Assembly: GCF_001640805.2 (NCBI RefSeq) | Contig: NC_066849.1 | Coordinates: 1,870,404-1,934,403 of the forward strand | Reading direction: 5' to 3' | DNA from: Lates calcarifer | Taxonomy: Eukaryota; Chordata; Actinopteri; Centropomidae | DNA length: 64,000 nt | Part shown: piece after piece, positions 60,241 to 64,000 of the stretch | How positions within the stretch are numbered: position 1 is the stretch's first letter | Layout of the letters: each line of letters opens with the position of its first letter | Translations under genes and position numbers: made by a program | Notes under the pieces: model-generated | What the model was told of the DNA's origin: nothing | Databases searched by the model: none | What the model saw: only the letters and a program-made list of their open reading frames with translations

Positions 60241-62560
60241 GTGTATTATGTGTGTAAATGACACAAATTCATACTAATCTATCAGCCTATGTTTTCTGAT
60301 TAATGCATTTTTTTCCTCATATGCCAGGCTGCCTTAAAGTGACTGGGGAATTGAAATTTTTCATGTTTTCAATATTTTAAATTTTCTGTTCTCTTGTTAG
60401 TTTAAACAATATATTGTGTGGTACAAAGGGCATTCCAGATTGGGCTCATTTTCTGTATGAAAATGGCAAATGACAAATTTAGTTTTCTCATTCAGGCTGA
60501 TGTAAATGATCAATGTGAACAGTGTGGGGGACAAAGCACCCCTCGTCTCACCCCTGATTAAAGTTCAAAAGACACCTTAAGATAACTACCAAGGACACAG
60601 ATCGTTCCAGAAACAAATATGACAGATTGCATTACTTTCAACATTTGTCAGCAGTGTAGAAGATAGAATCACTGATACAGTATAAACTGAGATCCTTTAT
60701 TTGATTTTTATCAAATATTATTGGAGTCCTTACTCGATTTTCTTAATTGCAGCAATTTGAAGGATTATTTATTTTCATCCCTGTCACAAGCAGATAATCA
60801 GTCAGTTACAAACCATTTTACATTATGATAAATGAATAGACTTTGTTCCTATCTTTTCTCTGTTTTACCAAACCCCTCCAGTGTTAGCTTCTTCCTCTGC
60901 CTGTGTACTTCATCTGCTCACAGACCATCTGAACCTCAGCCTGATGGGAATTGAACAGCAGTGACCATCACTGAGGGTGATTCGTCATCTACATTTTAGT
61001 ACACCTAATTTAGCTCCATGGTAACATATGGGCATGTATTACATAAGACACTGACCTTATGCTGTGTGCTTCATATGACTAAAGGGATATTCCAACATTG
61101 GCCCTTGATGAAATTATATGCACTGTTTCGTGCTAGTTTTACAGCACATGCAGCTATGTTCTATAAGTTATGGAAAAACTGAAGTAATATAATTTAATTT
61201 GTAATTAAAAATGCACAGCCATTGAGTCTGCAACTTTCAGCTATTGTAGCAGAAGTGCAACAAACATGTATTCACATCTTCTACTTGTAAATTTGCATGT
61301 ATTCATTTCTGTCACTTTGGTAAAAATGTGTTAGAGTACAAGTGTTCACGCAGAGTGTAATAAATCATTGATTTGAGATGTACTAGAGCAGACACATACT
61401 TTTGAAGCAGTACTTATAATGTTTTTGTTTGCTTCAAGGCTTGTTTTTGCCCAATTCTCTCAGCAGCATTCATTAATCTCATTACATTATGGACATCATT
61501 ATGCTGTTTTTCATCTCTCCAGCATTTCATTACTCAGCCAGTTATAATACTGTGTCCACTAGACATTGTATAGGAATGGTCAGCTGGTCAAACAAGCCTT
61601 CCACCTATTAATACAACACTCCCACTCATTCATTGTGTTTGCTGGTGCTAGTTTATGACAGGCAGGGAGATGTTCTTCAGTTTATATGAACCAGCCCAAT
61701 TGTGTGTTAGCTATAGATTAAAGCCTCATTACACAACTCCTATCTGTTCTGATTGTCAATACATGAGCCTATGGATTCTACACAGTACCTCATCATGCAG
61801 CAAATGTCTGTGGAACAAACCAGACTGGGGTTTAATGTTTTATTATTAGGATTTTAAGGGTGGAGAAAATGTATTGAATCATTTTTCATATCTGTACATA
61901 ACAAGAACAATAAAAACATCCAAGTAATTTTAGAATCTCTTTTACAATTATTATGGAAATTTAGGTTTTATAAAATATATATAATCTGATGTAATGGGGA
62001 CTTATTCCTCTATACAAGCCTGGTCAAGGTAGTTTTCAGGTTTAGTTTCAGTCTTAAAAAGTTTGACACTTTTCCTCTAGAGTTCCTCTCTGAACATTCC
62101 CTTTTTACTGCTGTACTCTGCAGTCATTGCTTGCGTAAGATGTAGAGTTCAGATCATTCTGAATTTCTGCACAGTATCTTCACAGTATTACAATCAGTAT
62201 TCTCAAAGCTGACAAAGGTACCAGATAGATTTTCTATATATTTGCTATAAGTTATTTGAATGAATAATAATTTTGACCCATGGCTACATGGCTACGTACA
62301 TACATCTTCAGTTCCCATATTCAGTGTCATGTAAATAAAGTTTAAATGTTTTAAACAAATACTCCAAAATCACTCAAAAAGCTACAGTTTAAATTCTATT
62401 CATTTGTTTGACTGGGTGACTGGGTATCCTCAATAATGTGAGATTGCAAGAACATGTTATTGTATTTTACTAAACGTTTACCTGCCTGTTATTAACATAA
62501 GCAGCTAAATATGCTATGTCTAGCGTGCATGTGTATGTCAGTGTGTCTCCGTTTGCTGGG
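60241..62560. other. AT-rich non-coding stretch
   Basis: No gene or clear repeat is seen. Confidence 0.5.
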
Positions 62561-63088
62561 TGCTACTCCTTTTCTTGACTATAGGTGGTGCAAGTTGCCA
62601 CATTAAGTACTGCAACTCTGGAACTGCTGGCGCAGCTCCTGTGCAACTGAATGATATCGGTAGCAGCTGGTCTGGTTGGTCTGGTTGGTCTGGCTTGCTG
62701 CGTTGTTGACAATAGATTAGTCAGTGCTGCCAGTGTGTGTGTGTTTGCTTGTGTATATGTGACCGAGTGTGTGTCGGAGTACATTGATCCGCCAGGCTCT
62801 GATAGTCTGCTCTGTTGCAGTCTGGTTCAGTTCCACATGCGAGTGTCCCAAGCTGCGGGGCAAAGGCTGTTGTTGCATTGCCCAGAGGGTATGTGTGTTT
62901 TCGATGAGTTTCCCCATATGAATGCGTATGTGTGTGTAGCTAGGCGAGGTTCATGATCCACTAGCCTGCTGGGTTGGCGTTTTGTCTCATACACACTGAG
63001 CCAGTGGGAGTTGGATGTTGGAGTTGGATGTTGTTCTTTTCAGCAGCAAGCTTTCCCAGTTTCCTGTAGTATCTCTCACAAATACAGC

Positions 63089-63092
<4 letters not shown>
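62561..63092. other. GC-richer non-coding stretch with two tiny tandem repeats
   Basis: TGGTCTGGT-like 9-base units occur about three times at 62668-62694. GGAGTTGGATGTT occurs twice at 63007-63031. Open frames on both strands (101 and 73 codons) show no recognised domain. Confidence 0.45.

Positions 63093-63125
<33 letters not shown>
63093..63125. repeat. (CA)n microsatellite
   Basis: About sixteen perfect CA units. Confidence 0.96.
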
Positions 63126-63128
<3 letters not shown>

Positions 63129-64000
63129 GTACTCCATGCATTTATAAGAAAGCATATACCCCAGAAAAACCTAAATTCATAAAAATCTGCATAGATTCAT
63201 GCATTGATGAACCACTTCTGACCATCCACCCCTACCACAGACAGATTCACTCTCTCTCTCTCTCCTTATCTAATGGCTTCAGTCATAGCAGCTTGTTCAG
63301 CACAAGCCTCAAAGGAAAAGTAAAAGACTGTGGGAAATAGACAAAGACATAAAGAGAGAGATGCATTTCAGATATGAAACTCCTCCCTGTCAGCATATTA
63401 GTAGCTGCAGTGGAGACTCATTGCATTCAGAGCACATTTTTCTCTACTTTTACCACCTTATGGTCTAGTGATGAGCTAAAATGGAAGAACAAGTGGCCTG
63501 GGAAAATCTTTAGCATTCAGTTGGGATCTACTAATGAAGAAAAGAAAAAGGATCACAAATTGCATGAAACCAAAGCTAAAGTTACCATGTGGCCTAAGTA
63601 TCAAACTTCAGTCATGTAGTAACAGGTAGTTGTGTTTCTTTGTTGAGGGATAGAATCTTAATCTGGAGTTTAACTTGGAGTCATACATTTGAGACAATAT
63701 GATCATTTCATCACATTATGATCATAGTCAAAGTCAGTGAATAATGAGAATGGTTTATTACTTCTGATGTCAGTGTGCTTTGTAATCTAGTGTTGTCTGT
63801 TTTACACTGTTTTGTGTTCTAGCCTTTCTCTAAGTTGCCCATTTTGTGTGTACCATTCATTTTCCCATATTAAAAATATAGGCTTTCTTGTGGGGCTATT
63901 GTTGAATCACTGTGAATGTCTGATCATTATATTGTTGCGAAGATGGATTGATGCTTTTGGTGTGAAACCAATGCCTGTAATATGTCACAGCATATTTCAT
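63126..64000. other. non-coding stretch to the end of the window
   Basis: No gene is recognised. A short CT tract lies at about 63249-63264. An 81-codon frame at 63374-63619 (plus) has no domain. Confidence 0.5.

Noticed and set aside
1..64000. CRISPR arrays, operons, phage or plasmid features
   Set aside because: No spaced identical repeats, no ribosome-binding sites ahead of long genes and no bacterial genes. The repeat content is that of a vertebrate nuclear genome.

Overview
This window looks like non-coding DNA from a vertebrate nuclear genome, most likely a teleost fish and probably a spiny-rayed one. The base composition is AT-rich. Microsatellites are dense: GT/CA, CT, AT, CTTT, AAC/AAT and long poly-A/T runs. 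There are two decayed copies of a Tc1/mariner transposon whose terminal and transposase sequence I recognise from fish genomes, and two copies of the common fish dispersed repeat that begins with ATCCATCC. No open frame is longer than about 210 codons. None resembles a known cellular protein, and none has convincing coding structure. I found no rRNA, tRNA, recognised microRNA, CRISPR array or bacterial-type operon. The window is best read as a large intron or a gene desert.

Layout. 0-7 kb: GT/CA-rich DNA, a Tc1-like remnant (2.04-2.49 kb), an ATCC-type repeat (4.2-4.48 kb), a CT/CA compound microsatellite, a perfect hairpin at 5.5 kb and a 41-bp-period degenerate minisatellite (6.6-6.8 kb). 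7-18 kb: quiet AT-rich DNA, LINE-tail-like and other candidate dispersed repeats (9.5, 11.1-12.0, 13.9 and 17.1-18.0 kb) and an unexplained GC-richer open frame at 12.7-13.0 kb. 18-32 kb: microsatellites, a G-quadruplex motif (22.56 kb) and several complex stretches that read like conserved non-coding elements (20.1, 22.9, 24.0 and 28.1-28.4 kb). 32.3-33.2 kb: a compositionally foreign patch with an exon-like segment, a TATA-to-AATAAA unit on the minus strand, a CpG cluster ending in a splice donor and overlapping palindromes. 36.7 kb: a perfect 17-bp-stem hairpin. 39.6-42.1 kb: candidate repeats, the second Tc1-like fragment and a CpG-rich island. 46.4 and 52.6 kb: two copies of one dispersed repeat family. 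55.8-60.2 kb: the densest group of element-like stretches, including a palindromic TAAT-N3-ATTA site.

No genes act together here. The regulatory interpretation (an enhancer landscape for a gene outside the window) is inference from sequence texture and transcription-factor-like motifs. It needs a cross-species alignment to stand. I did not find evidence for a new biological system. The stretches most worth a second look are 32.3-33.2 kb, 41.6-42.1 kb, 36.67 kb and 55.8-57.7 kb.
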